NCBI GenBank assembly: GCA_907163375.1
Contig: CAJQUW010002215.1
Location: 1,612,001 to 1,676,000, forward strand
DNA: 64,000 bases
Direction of reading: 5' to 3'
From: Prostheceraeus crozeri
Lineage: Eukaryota > Platyhelminthes > Polycladida > Euryleptidae
Shown piece after piece: positions 33,790 to 44,357 of this stretch (positions are counted from its first letter, which is position 1; each line of letters opens with the position of its first letter). The translations under genes were made by a program, and so were the position numbers. The notes beneath the pieces are model-generated. The model was not told the DNA's origin and ran no database searches. It worked only from the letters and a program-made list of their open reading frames with translations.

Positions 33790-33927
33790 CCCGAGAACGA
33801 ACCATCGGCTCTCTTAAGGGCCACCATGGGGCAAGACATGATAGAACCTCCTCGCGGTTTGCCCTGGGCAGTCTTCGGACTGGCGAATACTATCATTAAG
33901 TTGAATCTGCTATCAGTCAACTTGAAC
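33790..33927 (+). terminator. Structured 3' element, copy 2, with histone-type stem-loop
   Basis: Near-identical to copy 1, with ACCATGG in place of ACCTAGG after the stem and CTCG in place of CACG further on. The stem-loop is at 33807-33822, 30 nt after the stop codon at 33777, the usual histone spacing. Confidence 0.65.
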
Positions 33928-33995
33928 ATTATGCAGTCGATTGCTATCCCTGAAGCATTCTGATTCGCTGTTGAGCAATTCATTGTTGAAAACCC

Positions 33996-34003
33996 TATAT
34001 AAG
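33996..34003 (+). promoter_or_regulatory. TATA box for the 34044 gene
   Basis: TATATAAG, about 40 bases before the ATG at 34044. Some 60 bases upstream, at 33933-33952, is GCAGTCGATTGCTATCCCTG, a 20-mer that recurs in the 205-bp repeats at 34790-35405. Confidence 0.6.
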
Positions 34004-34043
34004 CTAGAAGATTGTAGCGCTTCTCATTCAATTTGAAGTCACG

Positions 34044-34295
34044 ATGGAAGCGACATCTGCCGACAATATTCCCGTCTTCACTGATGAAGACAACGGCATT
34101 CCCGAGTTCGTCATCCTCGACGAGTGGGATGAGGATGAGAAGAAGGGGAAGATCAAGAGGATCATTTGGACGGATGAGGTGTGGACTCCGAATACCACTC
34201 GCATCCGAAAGGTGCCAGATGCACCACCACGGCTTAGGCGGTATAGGGTATACGACAACCTAAGCGTCATACCCATTGACTATTCCAGTCAATAG
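34044..34295 (+). CDS. P2 small acidic protein
   Basis: 83 codons, with an acidic N-terminal half (VILDEWDEDEKKG) and a basic Arg-rich centre (PPRLRRYRVYD). No domain recognised. Stops 30 nt before the stem-loop of element copy 3. Same layout as the neighbour at 33511: TATA box, short gene, histone-type 3' element. Confidence 0.6.
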   Translation: MEATSADNIPVFTDEDNGIPEFVILDEWDEDEKKGKIKRIIWTDEVWTPNTTRIRKVPDAPPRLRRYRVYDNLSVIPIDYSSQ

Positions 34296-34308
34296 TCAAA
34301 TTCACGTC

Positions 34309-34451
34309 CCCGAGAACGAACCATCGGCTCTCTTAAGGGCCACCATGGGGCAAGACATGATAGAACCTCCTCGCGGTTTGCCCTGGGCAGTCTTCGGACT
34401 GGCGAATACTATCATTAAGTTGAATCTGCTATCAGTCAACTTGAACGTTGC
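34309..34451 (+). terminator. Structured 3' element, copy 3, with histone-type stem-loop
   Basis: Same as copy 2. Stem-loop GGCTCTCTTAAGGGCC at 34326-34341, 30 nt after the stop at 34295. The conservation of all three copies, including the TTCG and CTAT hairpins, extends about 110 bases beyond the stem-loop, further than a 3' processing signal alone needs. Confidence 0.65.
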
Positions 34452-34789
34452 AAATGCAGTTCGGTGTAATACTTCCTTTCGACGGGCGTTCCTGTAAAGG
34501 GCGGCGGTGAAACCCGTAGCTATGTATACCGCAAGGGACATTCGGCAATGGTCAATCTTGTTAAACCTCTCTGCGTCATGTTTGCAAGTGATTGCCTCTG
34601 TCTCAACGTAGTATGCTTTCGCGCCAGGGCGACATTTAGCCAACTGTCGAAGGTTGCCTAAAACTTTCCATTGCATACGTTATGAGAACCATGAGTTCTA
34701 CCTGTCTCTATCTATGAGACGAATTGATGAATGGAATGAAATGGGAGGACACTCACGCGCCACACGCAACATAACACACTTCTCTCTTC
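34452..34789. other. P2 spacer after the small-gene block
   Basis: No gene or repeat supported. Confidence 0.5.
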
Positions 34790-35405
34790 CGTAGTCTAAC
34801 AAGCTCTTTACACATGGATCGCAGTCGATTGCTATCCCTGTATCAGAAGTGTAAGCTATCTTAATTTATTTGACACTATTTTATCTACCATCATCGTCCA
34901 TATGAAATGTTTTAAGATTTACAAGTTAGACTAAGCGTGCTACTATTTCCAAATGAAAAAGTATACATGGTTAAATCATCCACTTAAGCCCATCCGTAGT
35001 CTAACAAGCTCTTTACACATGGATCGCAGTCGATTGCTATCCCTGTATCAGAAGTGTAAGCTATCTTAATTTATTTGACACTATTTTATCTACCATCATC
35101 GTCCATATGAAATGTTTTTAGATTTACAAGTTAGACTAAGCGTGCTACTATTTCCAAATGAAAAAGTATACATGGTTAAATCATCCACTTAAGCCCATCC
35201 GTAGTCTAACAAGCTCTTTACACATGGATCGCAGTCGATTGCTATCCCTGTATCAGAAGTGTAAGCTATCTTAATTTATTTGACACTATTTCATCTACCA
35301 TTATCACCCATATGAAATGTTATAAGATTTACAAGTTAAACTAAGCGTGCTACTATTTCCAAATGAAAAAGTATACATGGTTAAATTATTCACTAAAACC
35401 CCATT
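34790..35405 (+). repeat. P2 205-bp tandem repeat, three copies
   Basis: Units begin CGTAGTCTAACAAGCTCTTT at 34790, 34995 and 35200. Copies 1 and 2 are almost identical; copy 3 is slightly diverged. Each holds GCAGTCGATTGCTATCCCTG, which also occurs upstream of the TATA box of the 34044 gene. Could be an enhancer-like or origin-like array. Confidence 0.93.
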
Positions 35406-35451
35406 CAAGTAAGTCAGTATGAAAGCAAAGATAATACGAAATAAACATTTA

Positions 35452-35889
35452 TTATGGCATGTATTTCAAAAGGTCTTTATCGTCAATATCGTCCCAGAGT
35501 CTGGCTTCACATAGATCACAAAAACAGTTGAGCTGCTTTAAACGTTCTTCTGCAGCGTCCCTCACTTTCTCAATGTACGCCCACTCCGCCACGGTTCGCG
35601 GTTGGGAGTTAGGGGTGTACCACTCCCATATTTGATGCAAGTGCGACTTGCTGCTCATCTCCATCACCCCTTCGGCATCATATTGTAAATATTTCCACCG
35701 TATGCCTGTTAGGTCGGGCAACTCCTCTTCATCCTCCTCCGATAATGATAACTTTCGTATATTGTCGAGATTGTATGTCTTCTCCACCTTCGCCTTTCTT
35801 GGTGCATTTGGTGTAACGAGCACCTTTGCTGATGTATATGGAGAGGAGAACTCCAATGCGGTATTTGGTGTTGTTGGAGGACTTGTCAT
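35452..35889 (-). CDS. P2 unidentified 145-residue protein
   Basis: Start chosen at 35889 (ACAACATGAC context, opening MTSPPTTPNT), because upstream in-frame methionines lie at or beyond the TATA region near 36003. Has a Pro/Thr-rich start, an acidic patch SLSEEDEEELPDLTG, a tryptophan-rich middle (WEWYTPN) and a Cys pair CFCDLC near the end. AATAAA overlaps the stop codon on the minus strand. No family recognised. Divergent from the polymerase. Confidence 0.55.
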   Translation of the reverse strand: MTSPPTTPNTALEFSSPYTSAKVLVTPNAPRKAKVEKTYNLDNIRKLSLSEEDEEELPDLTGIRWKYLQYDAEGVMEMSSKSHLHQIWEWYTPNSQPRTVAEWAYIEKVRDAAEERLKQLNCFCDLCEARLWDDIDDKDLLKYMP

Positions 35890-36002
35890 GTTGTCTTTGA
35901 AATGCTGACTTTGAATAATGATAACTTTAACATTTTTCCTATTCTTAAGTATACACAAGCAGCCAATCAGAATGAACATCCAATGAATGAAGAGGATGAA
36001 AG

Positions 36003-36010
36003 TATATAAG
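36003..36010 (+). promoter_or_regulatory. Shared TATA region between polymerase and the 35889 gene
   Basis: TATATAAG on the plus strand and TTATATAC on the minus strand overlap here. It lies about 180 bases upstream of the polymerase ATG (spliced leader) and about 115 upstream of the divergent gene's ATG. Confidence 0.45.
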
Positions 36011-36186
36011 CAAAGTGACATTCAGGTCATTTCATTTAATCTGTGAATCATACAAGTGACGAACGCACGATCTCTCTCTTTGACTATTATTTGAGGTGTA
36101 CAAGTGAACTGCTATCTCGTGAATTCCAAATTTGAGTGAAGTCTCTATCTTGTAGAAGTATCAACCTTAAACTTGATTTCGTTGAA

Positions 36187-39100
36187 ATGGTAAGTTGAAA
36201 ATTTCCTCTCATCTCCCTCAAACGTGTGACTAATAGCATCTTCCTCAATTTCAGGCATCAACTTCATCACCAACGCCCTCTCTTCTCGAGGAAAGTTTAG
36301 AGTTATTGAGTCAAGGTAGGTTGTAACACTACACTGAGGCTTGAACAGAGATGAAAGAATGATTTCTCTTTCAGGTGATGTGAGTTCCAGCTCAGGACTC
36401 TCGCGGCAAGGCAACGAGTGGGAATGTGCCGACTGCGGACATATGTTTACAAGGAAGCACAGTCTCCTTCGACACATCAAACAACGTGTGTGTCAACGCA
36501 AAGCGGCGTCAATCTCCGGAGGTGAAGTTGATTCTGACGATGACATCTCCTTTCCTTGCGATTTGTGCCCTCTTTCTTTTGATAGTCACTTTCAGCGATC
36601 TTCGCACAGACTTCAACACACGCATGCAAATGATCACTACACCAACGGTACCTCTACCATCTCCCTCATTAATGTTTCACATAATAATTTAGTACGCGAC
36701 TACTGCATGGAGTCCAATACTCAAATTGTAGATTTTCCTGAGTGGCTCCTTCAAAATTCTAACATTATCGAAGCGCTCTTCAATAATTTAGACAATTTTA
36801 GAATGAAGGCGCTCATCTACCTTAAACTAAAATATATTAAAATAGATTTTCAAACGGGTCAAGTGACGGAGAGAATACAGTTTCATGTTCCTTCCTCTTC
36901 CGCAACCGAAGTTGTAGACTGCGAGTCTTGGCTAAATTTTCACATTCAATGTTTAAAATCAAATGTAGATAAATTCAATCAACGCGACAGCGCTCTCATT
37001 TTTGATGGTGTGGACTCAGCCATATTCAAAATTTCCCTATTAGAAAGTCATGCAGCTCGAGGCACATTTAAACTTCCAAAAACGTTGTATAATAAGAAAG
37101 CTGTCATCAATGTTGATTGTAAATCACAGTGTTTCAAATATGCAGTCCTATCCATCCTTCACTATAATGATATCAACGCGCATCGAGATCGCACCTATAG
37201 CTATAGACAGTGGGAGGATGAACTAGACTTTGAAGGTTGTGATAGTAACAACATGAAAATCAAAGATGTAGAAACGTTCGAAAAACATAATAAGATTAAA
37301 ATTGTCGTTCACGTGTGGGAGAAGGGGTTGAAGGGTGCCCGCTATAATTCACGTTCAACTTGTTATGAACGTGTAGTCAACCTCTTATTAGTAAAACAAG
37401 ATGATAGCGAGGAATGGCACTACTGTGGTATTCCCAAAATCTCTCGCTTGTACACTCACTTGGGGCACTCTAAAAGAGGTGAACATTTTGTATGCGACCG
37501 CTGCATCCGCTCATTTTGGAGTAAAGATAAATTTGAAACTCACTATGAATGGTGCAAGCGAGGTAAATTACAAATGGAACGCATGCCCAAAGATAAAATA
37601 TTTTCACATAGGGATAATGGTGACGAATTAAGTCCCCTGCGTGTCATTTACGCAGACATAGAATGCTACATTGATGATATCATCCACAAGCCAGCAGCCA
37701 TATCCTGCTATGAAGTATGGAATGACCACTTTAGGAATAGACAAAACAAAATGCATACTTGGCAAGGTGAAGATTGCATTTCAAAATTTCTAGAATTTCT
37801 CGATAAAGCTGCAAAATTTCAACAATCATATGATTCCCAATTGCAGCGTAAGTCACTACATATGTCAGATGAAGACAAACAAAAATTTGAAAGTTGCACA
37901 TCCTGTCCTAAATGTCATAAAACGTTTGATGACGATAAAATTAAGAAAGTGCGTGATCATGATCACATCACTGGTAAATTTAGAAACGCACTCTGCTCCA
38001 AATGTAACTTTTCACTTAGGTTGAGACGTCGTGTACTACCCGTCATTTTTCATAACTTTAAGGGCTATGACAGTCATATGCTCATAAAAGGAGGGTTGAG
38101 CCAGATGAAATCGTGGCAGTTTAATGTAATAGCACAAACGAGAGAAAAATTCATGGCAATGACAGCAAAAGTACCAGTAGATAAAACTAAAGAAAATAAG
38201 ACAGTCTTCTTCGAAATAAAATTTTTAGATTCATTTCAATTCATGTCAGCGTCACTAGCTTCTCTCGTTCGTAATCTCAAGTTTCTTCCCCATAGTCAAA
38301 CTTTGAAGAAACACTATCCAAACTTAACGGATGAAATAATCACTCGCAAAGGAGTCTTTCCTTATGCGTATTTTAGCTCAATGTCTAAACTAAATGAAAC
38401 AACCCTTCCTTCCATTGACAAATTCAAAAACGATTTGACAGGTGAAGATTGTCCAGTAGAGGACTATGAACATGCTCAAGAGGCATGGTTAAAATTTAAT
38501 TGTAAAACGTTTGGCGATTATATGATCGCTTACTTAGAATTAGATGTCATTTTGCTGGCTGATGTCTTTCAGGAGTTTCGACGAGTGGCATTAGAAGAAG
38601 ACAAATTAGATCCTATCCACTTTGTCAGTCTACCAGCCATGTCCTTTAAATCAGCCTTTAAAATGACTGGTGAGACCATTCATCTCTTACAAGACCCGGA
38701 GATGTATAATATATTTCAGCGCGGAATACGCGGTGGTCTCACATTTGTAAATAAAGATCATATAAAATCTGAAACAGTAGGTGATGATCATATCCACCTA
38801 AAGTACTATGACCAAAATAATTTATATGGCAGTTCACTGTCTAAACCACTACCTCATTCCGAGTTTAGTTGGTTAAATCAAAATGAGCTTGAGTATTACT
38901 CCAACCCTTCAAACATACTGAATATTCCAGATGAAGGTGATTGGGGATATTATTTTGAAGTGGATTTGATTTATCCAAATAGTATTAAAAATAAAACTGC
39001 TGATTTCCCACTCGCACCTGAATCTGGCGAAGTGACTGAAGATATGTTTTCACCATTCATGTCACAATTTCATAATAACTTAACAGAGTGTGGACAGCCA

Positions 39101-40159
39101 AGGTACAAACCATGCCGCAAACTTTTACTCACCCAATATGATAAGAAAAATTATCTCGTACACTTCTGCATATTAAAATTCTATTTAGAAATGGGCATGC
39201 TTCTAAAGTCAGTTCACCGCATTATCAAATTTAGACAGAAAGCCTTCTTCAAACCCTACATAGATAGTAACAGTCAAAAACGTGCACTCGCCGAAAATAA
39301 TTTTGAAAAGGATTTTTATAAATATAAGAATAATAGTCTATTCGGAAAGACCATGGAGGATGTTAGAAAACGTATGAATTACAAACTAGTCGTTGATGAA
39401 CAGAAATATCACAAATTGACCTCATCACCTCTTTTCATTGATAGAGACATCATCGATGAGGATCTTGTAGGTGTTAAAATGATTAAATCAGAAGTTGAGT
39501 TGTGCAAACCCATCTATATTGGGCAAGCCGTTTTAGATTATTCCAAGCTTGAAATGTATCAACTCTTCTACAAAATATTAAAACCATGCCCTCTCGTAAA
39601 AGAGGTTCGCTTGCTGGGTGGTGATACAGATAGTTTCTTTTTAGGAATTACCACTCAAAAAGATTTAAATTTTAATGAAGTAGGTAAGTCATTAGAAAAA
39701 TATTTCGATACATCTAACTACAATCCCACTCATCCACTCTATTCCATACAGAATAAAGCCAAACTTGGTTGTTTTAAGGATGAAACAGCAGGAAAGGAAA
39801 TAGATGAAATGATTCTCCTCCGTCCTAAAATGTATTCCATGAAACTAAAAGAATGTGCAGATAGTATTAAGCGTGCTAAAGGTATATCAAAATCCATTGT
39901 TCATAAAATGAAACATCGGTCCTATAAGAAGGCCTATAAAAATAAAACTATAACGTTTGTCAATATGACAATCTTAAAATCTCAAGTTCATACTGTGAAA
40001 ACGTACACGTTCAAGAAACGAGCACTTTCAGCATGGGAGGATAAGAGGTGTTGGATAGGACATAACACATCTCTTCCACATGGACATCCTGACACAAACA
40101 TACCTCCACCCAAAAGAATAAAACTCACGCTACCACATTCAGGAGATGTATTGACATAA
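36187..40159 (+). CDS. P2 protein-primed family B DNA polymerase
   Basis: Replicates the element from its ends using a terminal protein. The main exon starts at 36375. Two short predicted introns precede it: 36190-36254, directly after the ATG (ATG|GTAAGT), and 36316-36374. All junctions keep one open frame. N-terminus: two C2H2 fingers (CADCGHMFTRKHSLLRH and CDLCPLSFDSHFQRSSH), then the Polinton-type INVDCKSQCFKYAVLS segment. Exonuclease motifs are YADIECY, FHNFKGYDSH and YLELDVILLADVF, with an HNH-like DHDHITGKFRNALCSKC between the first two. Polymerase motifs are YYDQNNLYGSSL, KYKNNSLFGKT and GGDTDSFF. About 1270 residues, the usual family length. Looks whole. An unspliced start at 36359 is an alternative. 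Confidence 0.93.
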
Positions 40160-40547
40160 TCAACTTTAACTCAGTATTTTGATGTTGCTTTTTGTAGATA
40201 TACATGGTTGTTTTATGTATCGCATGAGATCGTTTCTTCCTTGTGAATATATGCCTACAGTCAGCCCATTCCCCCTATATCTGTGAAAAGACTTTTTCAT
40301 ATACATATTTTTATTTCAATAAACATATCACAATGACTTCACTTTGTTTTCCGAAACACTAAAGTTACGAGGGATTTAGTATCTTTCACATGGATACACT
40401 CTTGTAAACCATTGGTAATTTTGATAGCAATAGAGGGTATAGTTTGTTTGACGACGGGATGATAGAAAATAGATTCAAACATCTTCTCGACTATTCCATA
40501 TGAAGCGTCTTTATCATGACTGAAATCACGTAAATATATTCTTTTTT
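40160..40547. terminator. Convergent 3' region between polymerase and structural genes
   Basis: AATAAA on the plus strand at 40318-40323, and AATAAA on the minus strand within 40309-40316, lie back to back. Both flanking transcription units could end here. Confidence 0.5.
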
Positions 40548-41888
40548 CTAACCAACAGAAATAGGTAGAATCAAATCACTTTGAATGTAAAGGTGCTGTT
40601 CATGTTTATCAAGTGTCATTGGTGTTTCTATACCAATCGTATGCGCAGCAGCAAACACTGTTTGTAGCATTGAAAAACCAAAGAGTTTTTTCAAATTTTT
40701 ACTCAATTGACATTGAATGTCATCACCCAGTTTCAGAACAACGCGTTGATTTTCAATTGAAAACGAAATGTGGTGTGTCTTTACATCATATTTACTTTTC
40801 ATCACATGCTTCAACTTCTGTTGTATATAAGGATTTACTACATGAATGAAGCTTTCAACTGTATGATATAGACGCGGCATTATATTGATAGCAACTTTAG
40901 ATTCTTCATAAGACTGGTAAATTTTCTTGATGCGATCGCCATAGATGTCCACCCACCATTCATCATTAACTGAATCAGCTTTAGTGTGATATTCATGAGA
41001 ACCATACACCACACCGCTTCCAATAATAGGCGTATAATGTCTTACAAAATGACGCAAGGTTGGAGAGAAATAAACTGTAAGTTTGTCATAATATTTCTGA
41101 ATAACCAACTTATTTTTGTCCGCCATAATTTTCTCTCCATACTTCTTACCCACAGTCTCATTCCATCGTTTTACTAACTCAATAAGTGATAAAGGTTGAA
41201 CACCACGCTTTTTCAAAATGATGCGTTCTTCGCATTCTACAACATCTTCATCAAATATTTTAAATCTATAATGAAATTTGTTGATTCGAGTTGAATAAAC
41301 TTTTTTAACATTTGCAGTAGCAATTGACGTTAGATGTAGTCCATGACCAAAACCAAGATGTGGATAGAATTCACTATCCAACCTCAGCGTAAGACCTTTA
41401 GTAAAAGAATGAAAGCGGAGGAACTGTCTCCCACTCCAATGATAGATAGTAAACTCATAAGCTTTCTGATTTTTATTCTTCATGATGGAAGTATTACCAC
41501 TGTTGAATGCCTTAATAATTTTCTCATTCCCAAATGGCTCATAAGAATCTGATTTTATCTGAATCCATTCATAGTTCCACTTTCCATCTGATGTTAAATT
41601 GTATGGGAACTGAAATGCATTATTCATCGTTATTCCATCATGGGTGCGAGGAGTCAATATCATTTCTTCCAAATCATTCACATTCTGAATATTGCTATCA
41701 TAGCAAATACTAGAAACGCCAACTTCCCATTCACCTTCTAAATGCAGTGGCCGATTTAATTCTACTCGATAGTCTGATGGTTTATTTTTGGGAAATTTAT
41801 TCATAGAAGCATTACTGGGCAAGTAGATTAGAAACGAGTCCTTATTTTCACTTTCCATATTATTCACATTGGAAAAATATATTAGCAT
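40548..41888 (-). CDS. P2 structural-type protein 1 (WEVG family)
   Basis: About 446 residues. Near the N-terminus is SFLIYLPSNASMNKFPKNKPSDYRV..., then LEGEWEVGVSSICYD. This F-x-L-x-SN ... G-x-WEVG-x-x-x-x-Y opening is one I associate with large Polinton proteins presumed to be virion components. The same opening is found in the next gene (41898-43316), so the two are tandem paralogues 9 bases apart. The start is likely the ATG opening MESENKDSF about 30 bases in. Exact virion role unknown. Confidence 0.6.
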   Translation of the reverse strand: MLIYFSNVNNMESENKDSFLIYLPSNASMNKFPKNKPSDYRVELNRPLHLEGEWEVGVSSICYDSNIQNVNDLEEMILTPRTHDGITMNNAFQFPYNLTSDGKWNYEWIQIKSDSYEPFGNEKIIKAFNSGNTSIMKNKNQKAYEFTIYHWSGRQFLRFHSFTKGLTLRLDSEFYPHLGFGHGLHLTSIATANVKKVYSTRINKFHYRFKIFDEDVVECEERIILKKRGVQPLSLIELVKRWNETVGKKYGEKIMADKNKLVIQKYYDKLTVYFSPTLRHFVRHYTPIIGSGVVYGSHEYHTKADSVNDEWWVDIYGDRIKKIYQSYEESKVAINIMPRLYHTVESFIHVVNPYIQQKLKHVMKSKYDVKTHHISFSIENQRVVLKLGDDIQCQLSKNLKKLFGFSMLQTVFAAAHTIGIETPMTLDKHEQHLYIQSDLILPISVG

Positions 41889-41897
41889 ACTTTTGCA

Positions 41898-43316
41898 TTA
41901 ACTCTTCATTCGGAAATGGAGTGTAATACTTGTCACAGCATCTTTATGAAAAGGAATCAACGCACCAGCATCATCATAAATGGCAATATCAATTTGTGGG
42001 ATGTAGTTTGATTTCAGCTTTGTATAATGCACTTTCTTGAAAGTATGCTCAGATAAAATACTGCAGCTTTTTGGCTGGTATGGTATCATTGCTAGCAATG
42101 GAGCTTCAACATCTCCCACACGTACATCTTCACCAATATTGGAATATATCTGAAAATAGTTAATACGACGCGATAGCGACATGTCTGCGCTAGCTTTGGT
42201 TACAGTACCACTTTTAAAGATATTTTGATCAAAACCCAAAATGTCCATTAGAGTTTTATCCATAATTAGTTCAATACCTTTTCCATTTATAGTGAGAGAC
42301 AAAGTACCTTCTTTTTCAGAAAATGAAATATGTTGCTCATTAATCACTTCATTTAAATAATCTACAACCAATTTAACCGAAGTAATAATGCGAGGCATCA
42401 ACACTCTTGTTTCATGTAAGAAACCACCAAAAGGCTCTACACACTTTCTGTATAAAGATACGGCCCATTCTGTATCAAATTGATTTGACCTTTCACATGG
42501 TAAATGTTGCATATCAGATTTTCCATGAACAGCTGCAGAACGATGTCGTAAGAACTGATGAAAATCTTTTGAACAAACTAATACTAGATCCTCATCATTT
42601 AATTTGCTTATTGCAATATGATTAGATGATTTAATATAAGTCAATGTTGCCACTTGTTTGTCATCAACTCGAAGGAGATAATTAAATTTCTTCAATAATG
42701 TTTCAGGAGTCATGTTTGTCTTTCTTGGCTTAATCACAATCTTCTTCACCAACGTCTTCTCATTTCTTGGAATAAGATCTACATAATAAGCTTCCTCTCG
42801 ATATATTAACTGTTTATGACCACTTATGTGGTAATTAACGTTAAAATTATCATAGCTTGTTAAGGCGCTAGCGAGGTAGCCTAAATCATTTCTTAAACTT
42901 GGACTTAAACCAACAATCCAATCTTTCTCAACTACATGATGTACATAATTATAATCATCATTGTGCGGAGTAAATTGGACAATATGTTTACACGCTTTAT
43001 TCAAGAAATCATATATAAACTTTTTACATGATAAGAGATCTTTCTTTGGCCACTGTGGAATGTATACTCGGCACCCCTTTTCACATTGATAAGCAGCTGT
43101 ACGCCTCATATTAATAGTCATCACCTCATGATCAAAAGTATAGACACAGTTGCTATAAACAAGTTGAGTGACACCCACTTCCCAATTCCCATTTAGCTGT
43201 TGTGCATGATCAATGGGAGTAGAAAAGAGTGCGGCTCGATTGCTAGTAAATCTCTTTGTAGCCGCATTGCTAAGCAAAATATGATAAAACGACATTTTTA
43301 TATTGCTAATCTGCAA
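41898..43316 (-). CDS. P2 structural-type protein 2 (WEVG family)
   Basis: About 465 residues. Opens MSFYHILLSNAATKRFTSNR (likely start at 43295) with LNGNWEVGVTQLVYS following, clearly parallel to the neighbour at 40548. Later parts carry paired segments of similar order (LMPRIITSV against NIMPRLYHTV; LMDILGFD against LKKLFGFS). It looks whole. It is divergent from the gene at 43331, with starts only about 35 bases apart. Confidence 0.65.
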   Translation of the reverse strand: MQISNIKMSFYHILLSNAATKRFTSNRAALFSTPIDHAQQLNGNWEVGVTQLVYSNCVYTFDHEVMTINMRRTAAYQCEKGCRVYIPQWPKKDLLSCKKFIYDFLNKACKHIVQFTPHNDDYNYVHHVVEKDWIVGLSPSLRNDLGYLASALTSYDNFNVNYHISGHKQLIYREEAYYVDLIPRNEKTLVKKIVIKPRKTNMTPETLLKKFNYLLRVDDKQVATLTYIKSSNHIAISKLNDEDLVLVCSKDFHQFLRHRSAAVHGKSDMQHLPCERSNQFDTEWAVSLYRKCVEPFGGFLHETRVLMPRIITSVKLVVDYLNEVINEQHISFSEKEGTLSLTINGKGIELIMDKTLMDILGFDQNIFKSGTVTKASADMSLSRRINYFQIYSNIGEDVRVGDVEAPLLAMIPYQPKSCSILSEHTFKKVHYTKLKSNYIPQIDIAIYDDAGALIPFHKDAVTSITLHFRMKS

Positions 43317-43330
43317 CTTTGCATAACATC

Positions 43331-43684
43331 ATGAAGACTTGGATTTTGGACTCTCTACAATATATCAGAGTTGATCGTGATAGAAACGTACATTTCAAAA
43401 ATTCTCATGGTCATACATCAAGAGGAATTACATTAACATGGCGACAATTTGTCAACAATGATATCATGAGGGATTTGGAATATTTTGAAACATTAAGATT
43501 CATCTCCTTGGGTGATCAAGTTTGGCTTCAACATTACAGAAATGAAATTCAAATCTACCATTCTCATTCCGCAAACTGTTTCTCATTTCGCAAATACAAT
43601 TGGGAGAAGTATAGAAGATACATACATCGCTCCATCATGACATTTATTCGTCGTGAGTTCATCGCCCTACTATGCAAATCTTAA
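43331..43684 (+). CDS. P2 small paralogue a (LDSLQ family)
   Basis: About 117 residues. Shares with the next gene the pattern W-x-LDSLQ-x-I, DRNV-x-FK, IM-x-DL-x-YF, WL, IQ-x-YHS, WEKYRR and HRSI. No known domain. Tandem duplicate 22 bases upstream of the next gene. Confidence 0.65.
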   Translation: MKTWILDSLQYIRVDRDRNVHFKNSHGHTSRGITLTWRQFVNNDIMRDLEYFETLRFISLGDQVWLQHYRNEIQIYHSHSANCFSFRKYNWEKYRRYIHRSIMTFIRREFIALLCKS

Positions 43685-43706
43685 TCAGATATGATTACCA
43701 CGCACC

Positions 43707-44357
43707 ATGAGTTGGAAATTAGATTCCCTACAACGTATTGAAACGGATCATGATCGAAACGTCTATTTCAAAGATTCAACTGGAAATGTGAGAAGAGAGT
43801 TTGTTTTATCTTATCGTCATTTTCAATCTCTACATCATATCATGAAGGACTTGAAATATTTCTATATGAAAAGACATTCACGTATTGGAAATCGCATCTG
43901 GCTGCGCGTCAACAATCGGCGAATTCAACTCTATCATTCCCAACTTCATACTAACTTCACATTTCATCAAGGTAGTTGGGAAAAGTATAAAAGGAAGGTA
44001 CATCGCTCAATTTACTCATTCTTTCATCATGAAGCGCCATCGCTACACCATCGTCAACATTCTCCGTCGCTTCAGACTCTACACCAAAATCGATCTCACA
44101 ACATTACGCCAACAGCTTCCAAACAGCAAGTATTACCCGGGCCGTCCTCAAATGTTAGTGGTGAAGATGAACAATTCACGGAATCTTCAACTCTTCCCAA
44201 ATGGGACTGTACAGATTCTCGGCGCCCTTTCTCATTCATCGGCGCAGTCAATGCGCTTAGAGCTACAAAGACTACTACGTCGGATATGGAAGAGGGAGAG
44301 GTGTGTGATGTCGAATCTGAGTGTGGACAATATGGTGATCTCTACTCAATTGAGTGA
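43707..44357 (+). CDS. P2 small paralogue b with overprinted tail
   Basis: 216 codons. The first 110 or so are homologous to the preceding gene (SWKLDSLQRI..., SWEKYKRKVHRSI). The rest is low-complexity (His, Ser, Thr-rich) with an acidic end, and it overlaps the TBP-like gene in another frame over 329 bases. The tail has no counterpart in the paralogue, so it may be a read-on extension created by overprinting and may not be functional. A TATA box for the TBP gene is embedded at 43986. Confidence 0.55.
   Translation: MSWKLDSLQRIETDHDRNVYFKDSTGNVRREFVLSYRHFQSLHHIMKDLKYFYMKRHSRIGNRIWLRVNNRRIQLYHSQLHTNFTFHQGSWEKYKRKVHRSIYSFFHHEAPSLHHRQHSPSLQTLHQNRSHNITPTASKQQVLPGPSSNVSGEDEQFTESSTLPKWDCTDSRRPFSFIGAVNALRATKTTTSDMEEGEVCDVESECGQYGDLYSIE
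43986..43993 (+). promoter_or_regulatory. TATA box for the TBP-like gene
   Basis: TATAAAAG, a textbook TATA box, 36 bases before the ATG at 44029 and inside the coding region of the upstream gene. Confidence 0.55.
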
